A stretch of 64,000 nt of DNA from Patiria miniata (lineage: Eukaryota; Echinodermata; Asteroidea; Valvatida; Asterinidae), in assembly GCF_015706575.1 (NCBI RefSeq), contig NW_024037058.1:13971547-14035546 (forward strand). Direction: 5' to 3'. Positions 1 to 13,800 of the stretch are shown piece by piece; within the stretch, counting starts at the first letter, position 1; each line of letters opens with the position of its first letter. Position numbers and translations under genes: made by a program. Below the pieces are notes generated by a model. The model was not told the DNA's origin. It was given only the letters and a program-made list of their open reading frames with translations, and did no database searches.

Positions 1-154
1 AATAATAATGTGAATGAAAGATTGAATATAGCTCGATTTAAAAAGTCGGGTTTAGAGCCAATCAACAAAGCCAGAATAAGAGGATGGATTGAAAGTGTTT
101 CCGTTTGCCAAGATATCTCCTTTTTAAAATTTAGGTTCCTTGCGAGATTTCCAC
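1..154 (-). other. Presumed 3' UTR of the SLCO gene (partial)
   Basis: Directly downstream of the stop codon on the minus strand. No AATAAA or close variant is seen here, so the transcript probably ends outside the window. Confidence 0.45.
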
Positions 155-402
155 TCAGATGCTATCGTCCTCCTCTTTCACGACAGCATAGGTCTCTTTA
201 TCTGTGTACGAAGGAAACTTCCATACAATGAGCATGGAGCCGAGACATAGGATCCCAACTCCCAGTGCCACGCCGTTGAAGGTGAAACGGTACCAGACCG
301 TGTCGTAAAGAAGGCACGCTCCTTGGCCGTAGCACGTTTGTTGCCATACCACGCAGGCGGAGTCGATGAGGGCGCCAAACACATAACTAGCCGGGAGAGT
401 AG
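155..402 (-). CDS. SLCO: SLCO coding exon 8 (C-terminus and stop)
   Basis: Acceptor GTTTTAG|CTACTC. Encodes ATLPASYVFGALIDSACVVW, the last membrane segment and a cytosolic tail ending VKEEDDSI, then a stop at 155-157. The FGALID-C-W pattern with following paired cysteines is conserved in OATP C-termini. 3' UTR continues toward or past the left edge. Confidence 0.93.
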
Positions 403-1832
403 CTAAAACAAACATGGGGTTACAAATAAAAATCGTTATTGAATCAGCTGGCGAAACATTTTTACATCTAAAATCGAATAAGAGCCCTCGTTACGGTTTG
501 ACAACTCGTATTCTTGCACCACACAATGATGTTGTGCGAGGCTGGGTGGTGAAAGGCTGGTCAACACCGGCACCAGAGTGAGGGTTTAAGCGTCCTCTAC
601 TTCCTCAACTGTCTTCCCTTTCCTTTACTTTGCAGTTCTTCTTCCTTTCTATCATCCACCTCTCCCTCCCTTCCTCCCCATCCCTTTCTAGGAACGCCTT
701 GTCAGATCAGTTAAGAACTCGTCCTGTAAGCTTAGGTAAGGTTAGAGGCGCCTGACCCCTGGAAAGGACAAGACATATCACTGATGTCATCAGGGATACA
801 TATACACAGATCCCCTGGTGACGGGAAGGGCGTATACTTAACTTTGGGTTGTGGCATGGTGTTCTGTCTTTTGCTATATTCTATCCGTTTCATTTTCTCC
901 TTCGGTCCCCTCTGGACCCTTGTTTAAGTCAGGCATCATGACTGCATTTAACACCTATGTTAGCCAAGCTTAGATGCCTGCACCAGACCAATCAAGCACT
1001 CACCACCCTTGGTTGGAGACAAGGGTTATTAATTCTCTGGGTTGGAGGGGCATGGGCGTCGCTAGTCCATTGGGAATGGGTGCCATTATGACATTTGCCG
1101 ACGGACCGTCACGCAAAATGAGTGAAATCGATAATTTCCGTCCAAAATGATCCCTTTAACTCCATTTCCACTTTCCTCCTCAAATATATGAAAGGTTATT
1201 TAAGTTGATTACTTTGAATTGATTTAATTTTTTTTTTCAGTGGGATAATTTCAACTTCAAAAGTAAATCGTCAAAATTTGGCCCTATCCCATTGAATAGT
1301 TTTGGACATTTGCTTGTCGCAAAACTGCGTGTACATGCTCAGTACGTGTGAGCATACCTTGTTCAGGCCCGTCCCCTGTTCCCAGACTGGGGGAGGGGGG
1401 TTCTTTAAAATCCTAAAGTTGAACTTTTTATTATGAGAGCGCAGAGTGCCAGGCCCTGAAGGCGAGGGGTTCTGGGACCGCTTAGGCCCCCGGGATTTTT
1501 TTGGATTCTAGATGCTCTGTGGTGCAATCTTAGGCATTTCCTGGTCACTTTCCCTTGACTTTTTGATTGGAATGTGCGCATGTTAAGGGAGATGCGGGTG
1601 GGTCGTCAAAGTTTATTACATCACAGACATCACATCAAAACTGTAGTTTGACTCTCTTTCGATGTTTTCCATCTTTAGCTTGATCCACGATTTTTAGTCG
1701 TCACTAAGAATCAGCTCAAGTCGTAACTGCCTGCGATCGGAGCGAACATGTGCTTGTGTTTTGCACAGCTGTAGCTGTCAACCGACAGCACCATGATTTT
1801 ACCGACAAAACTGACTAATGTGGAGTGTGACA

Positions 1833-1864
<32 letters not shown>

Positions 1865-4800
1865 CTCTGTAGCGACGCCCGTGTGGAGGGGAGCAAATGG
1901 ACCTCTGTCAGAATTAAACCAAGATGACTACAAAGGCCATCAGTAAGAAATCAAGAGCCAACCAGGACCAAGATATGGTTATGTGTAGCTCCACAACACG
2001 CCCTACCAGCGCGGTGTGAGAAGGCTATACTACCTTTTATACCATTGATGGACACAAGACGAATGAGAGGTCGCAATGCCCAAGACCCAAATGCGACCAA
2101 CTCTGCTCAAAGAGTTAGGGAAAAGGATGCCAAAGATTTCTCTGGCAGCTTGCCAGCTCATGATGGGCTGGATCCAAACCCGAAAGGAAGACCCAGCTCT
2201 TATAAGGGATCTGGACGCAACCGCAGCACAGGCACTGAATTGCATATTTGCAATAATGTAGGAGACCGATGCGCACTGATTAAAGTCTAGATGCCCTACT
2301 GGAGGAAGTATAGGAAAATAAAGAAGGACAGGCCGGGTGACAAAAGAGAATCTGAGAAAGAAATCAAGAGTCCAGGATATTATTAAGACCATAAAATCAA
2401 AGAAGTGGAGGTGGGCGGGTCACCTGGCAAGGAGGTGTGACAACCGGTGGACATGCAAAACCACCAATTGGACTCAAAGAAACCAAACCAGGAAAGGAGG
2501 GAGACAAAACAGAAGATAGAGGGATGGACTAACAACACATAGTGGCATTGCATGGCAACAGACAGCTCAGGATAGTTCGAGATGGAAAATTGGTGAAAAG
2601 ATTGTTCTCCTGTAGTGGAGCGAAATAAGCTAGAAAATGATGCTCCGAGCGGGCACCACACTGGGGCTATAAGGGAAATGATGTATACCCAGTGTAGTAA
2701 CTAGTAAGCCCAACCGTAGAGTGTGACCTAACAAACTGTTTGCAAGGGTGTTAAGTTTAGGTACTGTCCGTTTATTTGATAAACGTAGCGTATTGATCAA
2801 AGGTTTAATCATGCCAGCATCAGGCAATGGCGTCCGCTTTGAGCTGCCGCGCTTCCTCCTTATTCAAAATCTAAGCTGGTTGGAGTGGTTCGATTATTCC
2901 CTCTCACAAACAAGATAACTTTTGAAGAAACTCTACTTGACAAGAGAATGCGTTTTTATTTAAAAAAGAATTATATTAATAAACCATTTAATCAAAACAA
3001 AATAATATGTTTTTATACTCACCGATCAGACCTGCAACATTTAGGATTCCCAGAGCCACCGGTCTATCTTCTGATGAAACGCATCTAAACAAAAAAAAAT
3101 AAGGAATAAACTAGAAATGGGTTTGTAGACAAACAAAAGCGGTTTCGGATGTTTGAAATGTACGTGACATATAATGACGAAGTGACGACCTCCCATTTCA
3201 TTGATAATACATATGACGTACATCAGTGTGAATGTGTCAGCGTTCACATACAGGTTTCAAAATGTCCCTTAAATGTGATGTCATATGACTGTGATGACGT
3301 CATCATGGCGTCACTTCGATTTTTCATATGTAAGCCATCCCGGTCTCAGTTCCTACCATCTTACCAAGTTACAACCAAATAGTTGTAATCGATAGTTCAA
3401 TAGATAAAGGCCTTAGGGAATGCCCCTTTAATGTGACGTAATGTAACATGAAATGACGTCATGCTGTCGTCACTTGACTTTTTGATCTATAATACATCCC
3501 GATATAGGTACATATCAAGTTACAACGAAATTGGACCTATGGTACTGTTCATACAGAAATTAAAAAAATACAGCTCTAACATGACGTTACATGACTTGTA
3601 ATGACGTCATCATGACGTCATTTAAATGTTCATCTTTAACACATCCCTGTCTATATATACCCACACATTTTCAATCCAATCGGACTGGCTCTTCCGAAGA
3701 TATAAGGCTTTAAGATATGCACATTTAATATTATGTAACTTGACACCTGATGACGTCATGATTACAAAAATGTTATAGGACTATCTGTAGATAATTGCCT
3801 AAGTATATATGCTAAGTCCCAGTTGATCAAATTTAAGAAAGTGTCTTAGTGTACTGGTTAAAGAAAAACGCGTAACGTAACCGCGTATTGTAACGTAACC
3901 TGACACTTGATGACGATATGATGACGGAAATCTGCTAGAACCATCGGTGGATGATTGTCTTTGTATGTGCCAAGTCTGAGGTCGATCAGATTTATGAAAG
4001 TGTAAAAGTGTACTTGTTGAAGAAAAACGTGTACAAAATAAGAGAGCAAGATTGAAAAAAGAGGGAAAAACAAAATCTTAACGCAAAAGAGCTGTTTCGG
4101 TGTATACCTAGAAATGTGTTTGTGGCCAAACACAGTCTGTTTGGGACATCCCGGTATATGTACATATCAAGTTACAACCAAATCGAACATGTAGTTCTTT
4201 AGATACAGGCCTTAGCACAGTGCCAATTTAATGTGACGTCATAGTAGTTGAGATGACATCTTAATGGTGTCACTTAAATGTTCATCCATAACATGGCACT
4301 ATGTTAGTACCTATAATGAGATTCAACCAAATCGGATTAGTACTTTAAAAATTAGGCTTTGAAAAATGCACTTTATTGTGATGTATTGACGTCATGATGA
4401 CACAAATCATTGTGGATGTATGTGCCCTATGTGGGTACGACGTCTGAGGTCGATTAGACTTACGAAAGTGCCAAAGTGCACTGGTTGAAGAAAAACGTGT
4501 ACAAACCTTATGGAGAAAAAAAGACACCTTTAATGTGACGTAACTTGACTGATGACGTCATCTTCTAGGACCACCTTTAGGTGGTGGTCTAAGCTGTATG
4601 CCCAGTCTTAAGTCGATTGGATAGACAAAAGTGCCAAAGTGTATTGGCAGAAGAAATTACGTGTACAAAACCTATGGAGAGGAGTCTGAAAAAGGAAGAG
4701 GAAAAAAGAAAAACTAGAGCTCTGTCTGTTCAACGAACAGAGCATAGGGCTTTCAGCATTATAGTTTTTTTTATGAATTTATGTTTTGCTTTCTGCCTTA

Positions 4801-7800
4801 TGCAATCCGGTAAATTATATGCAAGAACATAGTTCCATATGACTTATTTAACTTTCATTGAAGTTCTCCAGATATTGGACTTTAAAATATCAACCTTTAA
4901 GATGACGTCTCATCACCCAAGATGACGTCATCATGGCGTCACTCATATTTTGGTCTGTAACAGTCCCTGTTTGTGTACATACCATCAGGTCCCAACCAAA
5001 ATCGGACAAACAGTTCTCTATATATAACAAAACTAAATATAGACCTTTAGGGTGACGTCACATGACATCACTTGTCTAGGGCCAACACAACCTTCGGGAC
5101 TATGTCTGTGCTTAATTTGAAGTCAATCTGAGCGCATTTTATGTCACCTTTTGCTATAAGAAGGAAACGTAAAAAGTTAAAAATTAATATAAAATAATCA
5201 GGTGAAGACGTCATCATAACGTCACTTCAGCTGTTGCGTACTACTAACAGTATCTACCTGCCCACCAAGTTTCAAGACGATCGGATTTTTCCTTGTGTGA
5301 TTTTAAAAATTGCATTTTTGATGACGTCATCCTGACGTCACATTTTTGTGCGAATATATATGACATTACAAACCCTTCACAAAAAGGAATTTGAATTTAT
5401 CATTTTGCGTTCATGAGATGTGGCGATAACCTTCAGAACTTCAAAAATCCATAAAAATCATATGTTGACGTCATTATGACTCACTTCAATTTTCATCTAT
5501 AACACATCCAAGCATGTGTACAGACACCCCAAGTTTGAACCCAAACGGCCTTGTAGTTCTGTAGATTTAGGCCATTGAAAAATGCACCTTTAAGATGACG
5601 TCACATTACATACGATGACGTCATCATGACGTCAATCTTTGGGACACAACTTTGCTATAGGGACTATCCCTATAGTAAGTTTGAGTGATGTATGGCAAAA
5701 ATGAATGCCCAAAGTTGATGTTACAAAACTCATAAAGTCTATGGGATTTGGGATAGAACAAAAAGAAGACGGTATTATGTAGAAGTAGTAGAAGTAGAAG
5801 GAGTAGAAGAAGGAGAATAAGAAGTAGAAGAAGGAGAATAAGAAGTAGAAGAAGAAGAAGTAGGAGAAAGAAAATCAGAACTAGAAAGGCTTTTCCGCAT
5901 TTTTGAGGAAAAGTCAAAAAACGTTAACGGATTAAAAAGGTCAGCTAAAAAGAACACGAAATGGATCTGCATTAAGGCTTCCCTTTGCTAAATTATTGGA
6001 TAAGAAATTTGAACAAAACAATTCGAAAGGAGCCCTGCCTGATGAGCTTTCGCTTAAAGAAGTAGAAAGTTATAGGTGGGCGCGCTGACGTCATCTGATG
6101 AAAACATCTATTCATTTGCACTGCAGTTTTCATCGGTTGTATTAAACCATTCATCACTCCAGACTCAAGAACAATATTATTGAGTTTCAAAAAAATAACG
6201 GTCTGGGAGCTACGTACATGAGCCAATGTAAAAAAAATCCCCGGACGTCCGCGCCCACCTACAGCAAGTGGAAAATAGTTACCGAATGACGACATTCAAA
6301 CGCATGAGCTGAGCAAATTGAGCAAGCAAGAAAACAGTGGTCAGCACAGCCAGGTATAGTGCACTGGACATGCAGTGACTGTCACAAGCGCCCTCAACGG
6401 TCAGAAGTGTGCCAGATGTGTGGGGGTCCATAGTTGTGTTGGTTGGTCCAGCGGCTGAGCATGAACAATCTCCATATTCCTTCGGGTGAATGGGAATTCG
6501 ATTAATGACAGTCATGAACGTAAATCCTTGCTTTGGCGTATCCAAAAGTGGTTTTTAAAAAATCAATGAAATTTATCAGCGAATTATAAGTGACGCCGGC
6601 AACTTATTTTTTATCCACAACAGCTAGCGTATTCATCAAATAGACCTGTTACACCCGAACTGTGCCACTGCGTGCACCAACTATGGCTCATCAACAGTTG
6701 GGTAATCCTAATTACTATACCTCATACATATTCATGGCCGAACTGTCACCGGTCAATTCACCATCACGTTCTAGATGTTATTTTTGCTATTTACCAAGCG
6801 CGCGCGCGAGGATTCACGCACAGGGTAAATACGCACGCGTAGTAGACAGTCGTACTACGCATGCGCTTTACAAAGCAATCGTGGAACTTTGTCAACGTCC
6901 ATTACCTCGGGGAGCGAATATTGACTGTCCACCCTCAAACCATGTTATAGTTGTATACTATAGTTTGACCATACAGTTAGGCATGTATAACATTTGCCAA
7001 ACTATAGTTGGGAGCACCCATCTATGTATGAGCCATAGTTGGCACAATTGCCACAGTTGGGGTGTAACAGACCTAAGACATAATGACGTCACGCTTTGTT
7101 TACATATGTTCTTTTTTTATTTTTCGTCCCCACCGCGCTTCCATAGGAAAGCTCACATGTCAACAAAGCTTACGCAACGTCGCCCCGGGCTTACTTTGTT
7201 TTCCCTTGCTTACTTTGTTTTCAACCTCGTTTCCAATGTAACCCCTGGATGGGAAACGTACTTCCTATATTCTTATTTGATACCGCAATAGCAAGTAATG
7301 GATTTATATCATGTATCGTGCAAAGAATGGGCAGGCACTAGACTATGTACCTAAACTACATGTGCACGATTTTCGAACAGGCAATGATCCAATACCAGTG
7401 TACGAGAACAAATAAGGGAAGCGTGCCGCTCGACACCATGGGACCGAGGTTGTGACGCATACGCACCTGCTCAGTGACGAGTTTACATCCTGCGTGACAC
7501 GCTGAGAAATAGGTGGTTCCATGGCCATCGCATACAGGTGAGTACACAGACAAAGAGCATGCGCAGTCCGAGTTGCAGGGCGCCCTTAAATCAAGGTGGC
7601 TGAAGAAAAAAAACAAGAATCGTGTACCTTTTTAATACTTGTAGACATGACAACACCGTACTAAATTTGTCGATCACTGACCATAGTGCACATGCAAACA
7701 ACACTCATAGTTTTATACCCAAACGATTTTGTGTCGGCAAGCATACCTTTGTCCTTTGTTTGGCGTGAAGACACCGGCAACATTCCTATTAGAGCAGCCA

Positions 7801-10800
7801 ATGAACAAATTCGCCGTGAAGCCAGCGACGCAGAGAGCCAGTGCGACGCACGAGAGGGATACTAGGCCTCGGTATTGAATATTAAATCGTTTGACCAGGG
7901 AACCAGCCAGCATGTAACCGATGGCGTATGCAGGAGCTAGAAGACAACCTGATGGTTGATGGATAGAAGGAAAATAAGTAATTAAAATGTTGGGAAACAA
8001 ACGGGGTTTCGTCGTTTGAACTTTTGAAACATGATACCTGCACTGTGAAATCCAGTATTTAACTATCGAACTCATTATAAACTGGATTTTTTTTTTGCAA
8101 GTGATTATGAGCATTTTAACGCGTTTGAGGCTAGAGACGCAGTAAAACGCGCAGGCTCATTTTTGAGCCGGATTCGTTATGCGTGTATCCATGTATCAAA
8201 AACAAAGTCTGTGATGACAGTTGGAGTTTTGCGGCTGCTTACAACCGAAACTTGACTTTCAGGAAAACAATTATAAAGTTTCCATTACATTGTCCGGCAC
8301 GTGAACGGTCCTTTTTAGAACCGCTAAACATCGTGTTTATCATTTAAACGCTGATGTTTTTAAGTGTTTAAAAGTTAAGTGTCATGACACCACTTCTCAT
8401 GATAGATGAATGCTCAATTAATTACGTCATTTATTCCAGAACCATTAAAGAACGTATGTACAAAATAAGGGGCAAATTCAGAATAAAACGGGCCGTACCG
8501 CGCGGTAAACCGCGACATTTTTCAGCTAAAGATTTGAATTGAATTGTTTATTAATATTCTATCGAGGCCATACGCCGAATTGCGGGAATATACTTACAAT
8601 AAAAACATTAAAATGTAAATAAAGTCCATTCCGTTGAAACAGTTAACATTACATTACAAAAAGAAGAAGACAAACTTGATAAAAGTTGACTAGATATTGC
8701 AACTACTGTATTATCCTTAGGTTTCTTTTGAAGCGATAAAAAGCAACTAAAAGAAGGGTTAAGAAAATGAACAAGATCATAATGTATATGAACACATTCG
8801 TAACTGTGTTTAAACAAGTCTGAGTGACCTTTGCTCCAGGGTGGGCCGAATGTGCCGGGTTCACTCAGACAAAATGTGTATTTAATGTTTGCAGTTATAT
8901 ATTAATGAAGCTCTTGCTCTGCAGAGACTCTACTGTGGGCACTGCTGGCCAGCAGGGCGCTTGTGGTGACACCGGGCTGTGTGCACTGACCCGTAAATAA
9001 TGAGCGCGCTAAATGAAAAGTCCATCATTTGTAATTTGCTTAAATTAAAAAAGGGTGATGAACAACTAACATGATGAAGTTTCAGCTGAGCTTCAGCTGT
9101 ATTTTTCTTGAAAAACAACATTCTATGATCTCGATTTCAAATCAAAAGTTGCTTAATCATGCTGGCCAGCAGGGCCCTTGTGATGACACCGGGGTGTGCA
9201 CTGACCCGTAAATAATGAGCCCGCTAAATGTAAAGTCCATCATTTGCAATTTGCTCAAATTAAAAAAGGGTGATGAACCACTAACATGATGAAGTTTCAG
9301 CTCAGCTTCAGCTGTACATTTCTTGAAAAACAACATTCTAGGATCTCGATTTCAAATCAAAAGTTGCTGAAACACGTTTTAAATTGCCATGTCACGCGCA
9401 GAGCCCTGTTTGACCTCAGTTTCTTGTCCCGAGATCACGCACGCATGGTCTCGAAAGCCTACGCGAGATTTTACGACACTGCATTCGACATTACAGAAAA
9501 ACACCGACAACTACTCGGATGTACCGCTATCGGCCAAGATGGAGATGTTAGTGAAAAGTTGAAATCATGTGCTTTATTTTGATACAAAATATAACTGCTT
9601 TTGACAAAATTGAAGTGTTGTTACGGCGCGTCAAACAAAAATCATACTTTACAGCAACAAAAGCGAGGGCCGATTGTTTTTGGGTGTACATTCGATTCTT
9701 ACAAAAGACCAAAAGAAATGGCAAGTTTCAGTAGGTAGAGTATAGTGTACGCTTTGTTTTTATGTTAGACACGTGCAGGAGCCTTTTATATTATCGGTCC
9801 GAATCGCCGGTTGAAAACTGAAGACTTTTGCGAGATTTCATCGATTTGCGTGTAAACTGTAATGCTCACGTACATGTATACGTACGTTGCCTAAAAAAAT
9901 TGTGAAAAGCACGCGCGCGCGAACTGATGCAATGAATGCTTATGAATATTAAGCAGGCCATCTGAAGCTCGACCAATCAGTGGGCGTACATCTTTATTGG
10001 GGTCACAAGGTCATACCGTTTAAACAATGGCGATTAGGCCAAAAAAAATATTCGTTCTCTGGTCAGACCAAAGTTCCGGAATAAACGCGGCCACACGGCT
10101 TTTTTTTTTTTTTTTTTTTTTCTTTCTTTCTTCAAGCTTGGATTGTACAGACAAGGTGGGTACTATTTTGCTTTTTTGGTGTCCTCGTGTACATTGGTGT
10201 CCTCCATAATTTGCCTTGGTGCTTTCGATCATTTGCCTTGGTGCAATTTCTCATTCCTTGGTGCTCTTTGGTAAAAAAAAAAATGAGGAGGTGCGGAAAT
10301 AGAGGGCGCTGTTGGAGCTACTGCGGAACATTTTGGAGAAAAAAAAAGATCGACGCGCATGATTAAAATCGACGCGCGCGCTGACCAGAGACCGCCTTTT
10401 TTTTTTTTTTTTTGCCTTATCTTTCGCGTTGTAAAAACTGGAGGTGGTTGGAAACTTCAGGTGTACGCCTACATGGCTTTCTTAAGATATTTACATCACG
10501 TCCACGATAATTTTTGTAGATGAAGGTTCATTCTGTCCTTTGATTACCTCAAAATCTGTGAGACTGTTGTCGTTGTCGACAAAAAAAGGAAACTTCATTA
10601 CGTATTTCTTTTAGTTGATTTGTCCGTGAAATAAAATCGTCAAAATGCATCGAAAGCCTTTTCTTTTTTTTTCTTTTTTTAAACACTACCTAGATCGATG
10701 TAAGTAGTAGGTCTTTTACTTCCTAAAACAGCTTTCTGAAGCCTTATTTACGGCCAGCGTTTCATAAATTTATGGGAAGCAATACTCACCTGCTGGTAGT

Positions 10801-13800
10801 TGCATAGGCTAGACCTTCACATGAATATGCGGATGGTGTCAACCAAATGTATTTTTTTTTTCATGAGCCATGATATTCTAGACATCTTGATTAATGGCTA
10901 TGGATATGTGGAACTGCCATTTCATCAGTGTATTTATTAGCTAACGAGTAATTTTTCATTGTTTATTATCTAAAAGTTTACTGGCAAGAGACTTGTTTTT
11001 GTAGTCATCCATTCGTTTCAAATTTAATGTTCTTGTTGAGGCTTGCAGTATTAAAGCAAGGTAATACTTCGAGTGCGTGTTTGTATTGTTGCTCATTTAC
11101 AAATTATTTTCTGTTATTTCATTTTGATGTGGTAAAACTAGAAGTTTAAGTTTTGTCTGATAGGCAAGTAGCGGTTGATATTTATTGCACATTTTGAAAG
11201 AGGAGGGAAAAATCTCATTAAACGGGTTGACATTTAACTATGCTTTTGACATTTGCCTTTGTAAAGATATTAGAGCACAATGTGGCTACTTTTCGGTACA
11301 AATTAGAATTATTGGCTGCAAATCAATTACCTTCAACACAGTCGCCAATTTGGCCCCAGATAAGACACAGGGGCTAGGTGCAAACCCATGTGTAAATTTT
11401 CAAAGGAATGTGAAATGTCAAAAATTGTAAAATGTCAACCTGTTGTTAAGAACTTCAACGAATAGCTGAATTCAGGTGTTGGCGACATTTTTCGTCCAAC
11501 ATTTAGCAGCTGCCCTTTGCGCGTGGCCCTATTCACGTGACTTTGCAGCGCGTCCATGAAGAACCCAAAAGTTTTGTGCACAGTGAATGGCGCGTTCGAA
11601 CGCGCGTCCGATCTAGTTATTTTAAGTTCTATATCTGTGCTGAAGCCCGGTTCATACTAGCCTTGACCAAGGCGTTGGGCTTATCGATTCGCCGATAAAA
11701 AAAATCGCCTATAAGAAAATCCCTAATCAACTTGGCAAGGCATAATTGCGTGACATATCGATGTCCGTACGCTGCTAGTGAGAAAGTAACTTGTACAGCG
11801 AGAGGCTATGCTTGTACGTACGTACGCACGTACACACACGTACTCGTACAACAGCCATGCACACACAGTACATGTACATGTACATGTACATGCATGAGCT
11901 AGTCCGCGTAACCCAACGCCTTGATGGTTTTGAGTTGACCCAGCAAAACCTATTACGGTAATGAGGTACCACCCCCGCGTATATACTGAATTCTCATTGG
12001 TCAGCCCGCGATAGGCTAACAAACACGTCGCATCCGCGAAGAAACGCTGCAATGGCGGCCCGTTGCTGTGGGTGAAAGTCGTTCAGTCCCAGTCTGTCCG
12101 AAGCAGTATTGAAGGCACCAACGAATTATGCAGGTAATGCTGTCATTAGACGATCGTTGCCCACTCAAATGGATTCATTACACGAGCCGAAAAACTCGAA
12201 TCAATGTCAAATTGTTGAAAAAGTGACGAACATTTCGCTCTCGCTAAAAAGACATGGAAGACGCCATGATGGCTAATGCATTATGCATGCCGCGCGACGT
12301 CACCTGATTTTTGTGAAGCTTACAATTGGTCAGCTTAAAAATGAATTAATCATACTATTGGGAAGGTTGTTTCATGTGATTGGTCCAAGACGAACCTACA
12401 TAATTATCACGGCATATCCGCATATCCTGAAGCCCGCCCATTTTTTTCCAAAACTGGACGAAAAGGTAAAGAAAGACATTAAACCCGGAAGTTGCAGACC
12501 CAACAAGGCGGTCGTTCGACAGGCCACGCGGCGCGTACCCCACACGTACGTACGTACACCCACACGCAGAACACAGTAGGCCTACCATTTACTGCCTTAA
12601 TACACCATGCGTACAGTCCGTACTCACGTGTGTGTGCTTGCTGGTTGTGTTAGTACCGAACCGTTCGAACGGACAAGGGTCGGCGGTACACGCACGTAGC
12701 CGCGTTGATTGTGGGTGCAGGGCCCGATTATCTCCCTTCGACAAAAAGCCGAGAGACCGCATTGAACAAGGCTAGGTTCATACTCGACGCGAAAGCGAAA
12801 GCGAACACGAATTTGTGGCGTCATGGAGACTATTCGCAGTGCGAATTCGTAAAAGTTGAACACATTTCAACTCGGGCAAATTTCGCAGCCAATGTTTCAT
12901 GACGTCAAATTCGCTTCGCATTCGCATTCGCATGAAGTATGAACCGGGCTTAATAAAACAAACGAACTACTAACGGAAATATCAAACGATGCCTCTAAAG
13001 ACGCATCGTTGAAAGGCCTTCTTTCGTTGATGTCTTCAAAATGACCCCATGCCAGAAAGAATACCTTCACAGGGAGTTAAGTTCCCTTACTATCTTTCAA
13101 CCAAGTATGTTTCTCAATATTTCCCTGATATATTCTCAATATTTCTCTGCCCCTGACGACACAGGTGGTTAGTTGCTTACTGGGTTTCATATACCATGAG
13201 TAATGTAACTTCATATCACAATAGTTATTTCATTTTCGGTAATAACAAACTAAAGGGGTCATGCATGATAGAAAAGAAACCCAAATCGCTTTGGACGACT
13301 GTATGTTCTTTACAGGACATTTCTGTTAGCTTTCGATAGGCAAAGTGTAATGTCATGACATATGGTAGGGTACTTGTAAAATGAGCTGTGTTTTGGTAAT
13401 AGGCCGTCAGCTGGACTGGAAAATTCGTTCGTTTCGCTCCAGCAATCGTGGGTCTAAATTTTTTTAACAGTTCGACCGAAATACACTACCAAAGAATGAT
13501 ACTACAAAAGTTCTCCACATTTCGTCCAGCAGTTTTTTGATAATTTGACTCGAAAAAGCGAACTATTTGTCCATTGTGAACGTTCAAAAACGTACCGCGC
13601 CTACGTTAAAAACTCCGCCGCGTATGACGCATCGTACCACGTGACGTGAACTGTCCAATTAGACACCAGATATGAGGTCGCAGGTCATGACATTTTAACA
13701 AACATGGCGGCGTCCATTGGCAAAAGTGCGTCAACAACAACGTAAACATCGACCGGTACAAAAAAGAAGTGTTTGCACTCATAATCTGTCACGTTTGAGG

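Larger units (their letters stand above)
403..2320. other. SLCO intron 7, left part
   Basis: No gene seen. Contains a pyrimidine-rich stretch (about 600-690), a segment at 1475-1560 resembling the inside of the hAT-type MITE at 60193-60488, and a poly-C plus (CT)n microsatellite at about 1832-1865. Confidence 0.5.

Noticed and set aside
3149-5650. Cluster of independent enhancers
   Set aside because: Shared flanking sequence between octamers shows a common repeat origin; regulatory use remains possible but is not shown by the sequence.
5624-5917. Leucine-rich hydrophobic minus-strand frame
   Set aside because: Entirely due to the GAA/GTA-rich simple repeat.
6662-7291. 209-residue open frame on the plus strand
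   Set aside because: It coincides with the inverted-repeat MITE at 6641-7075, has no family resemblance, and lies antisense within a transporter intron.
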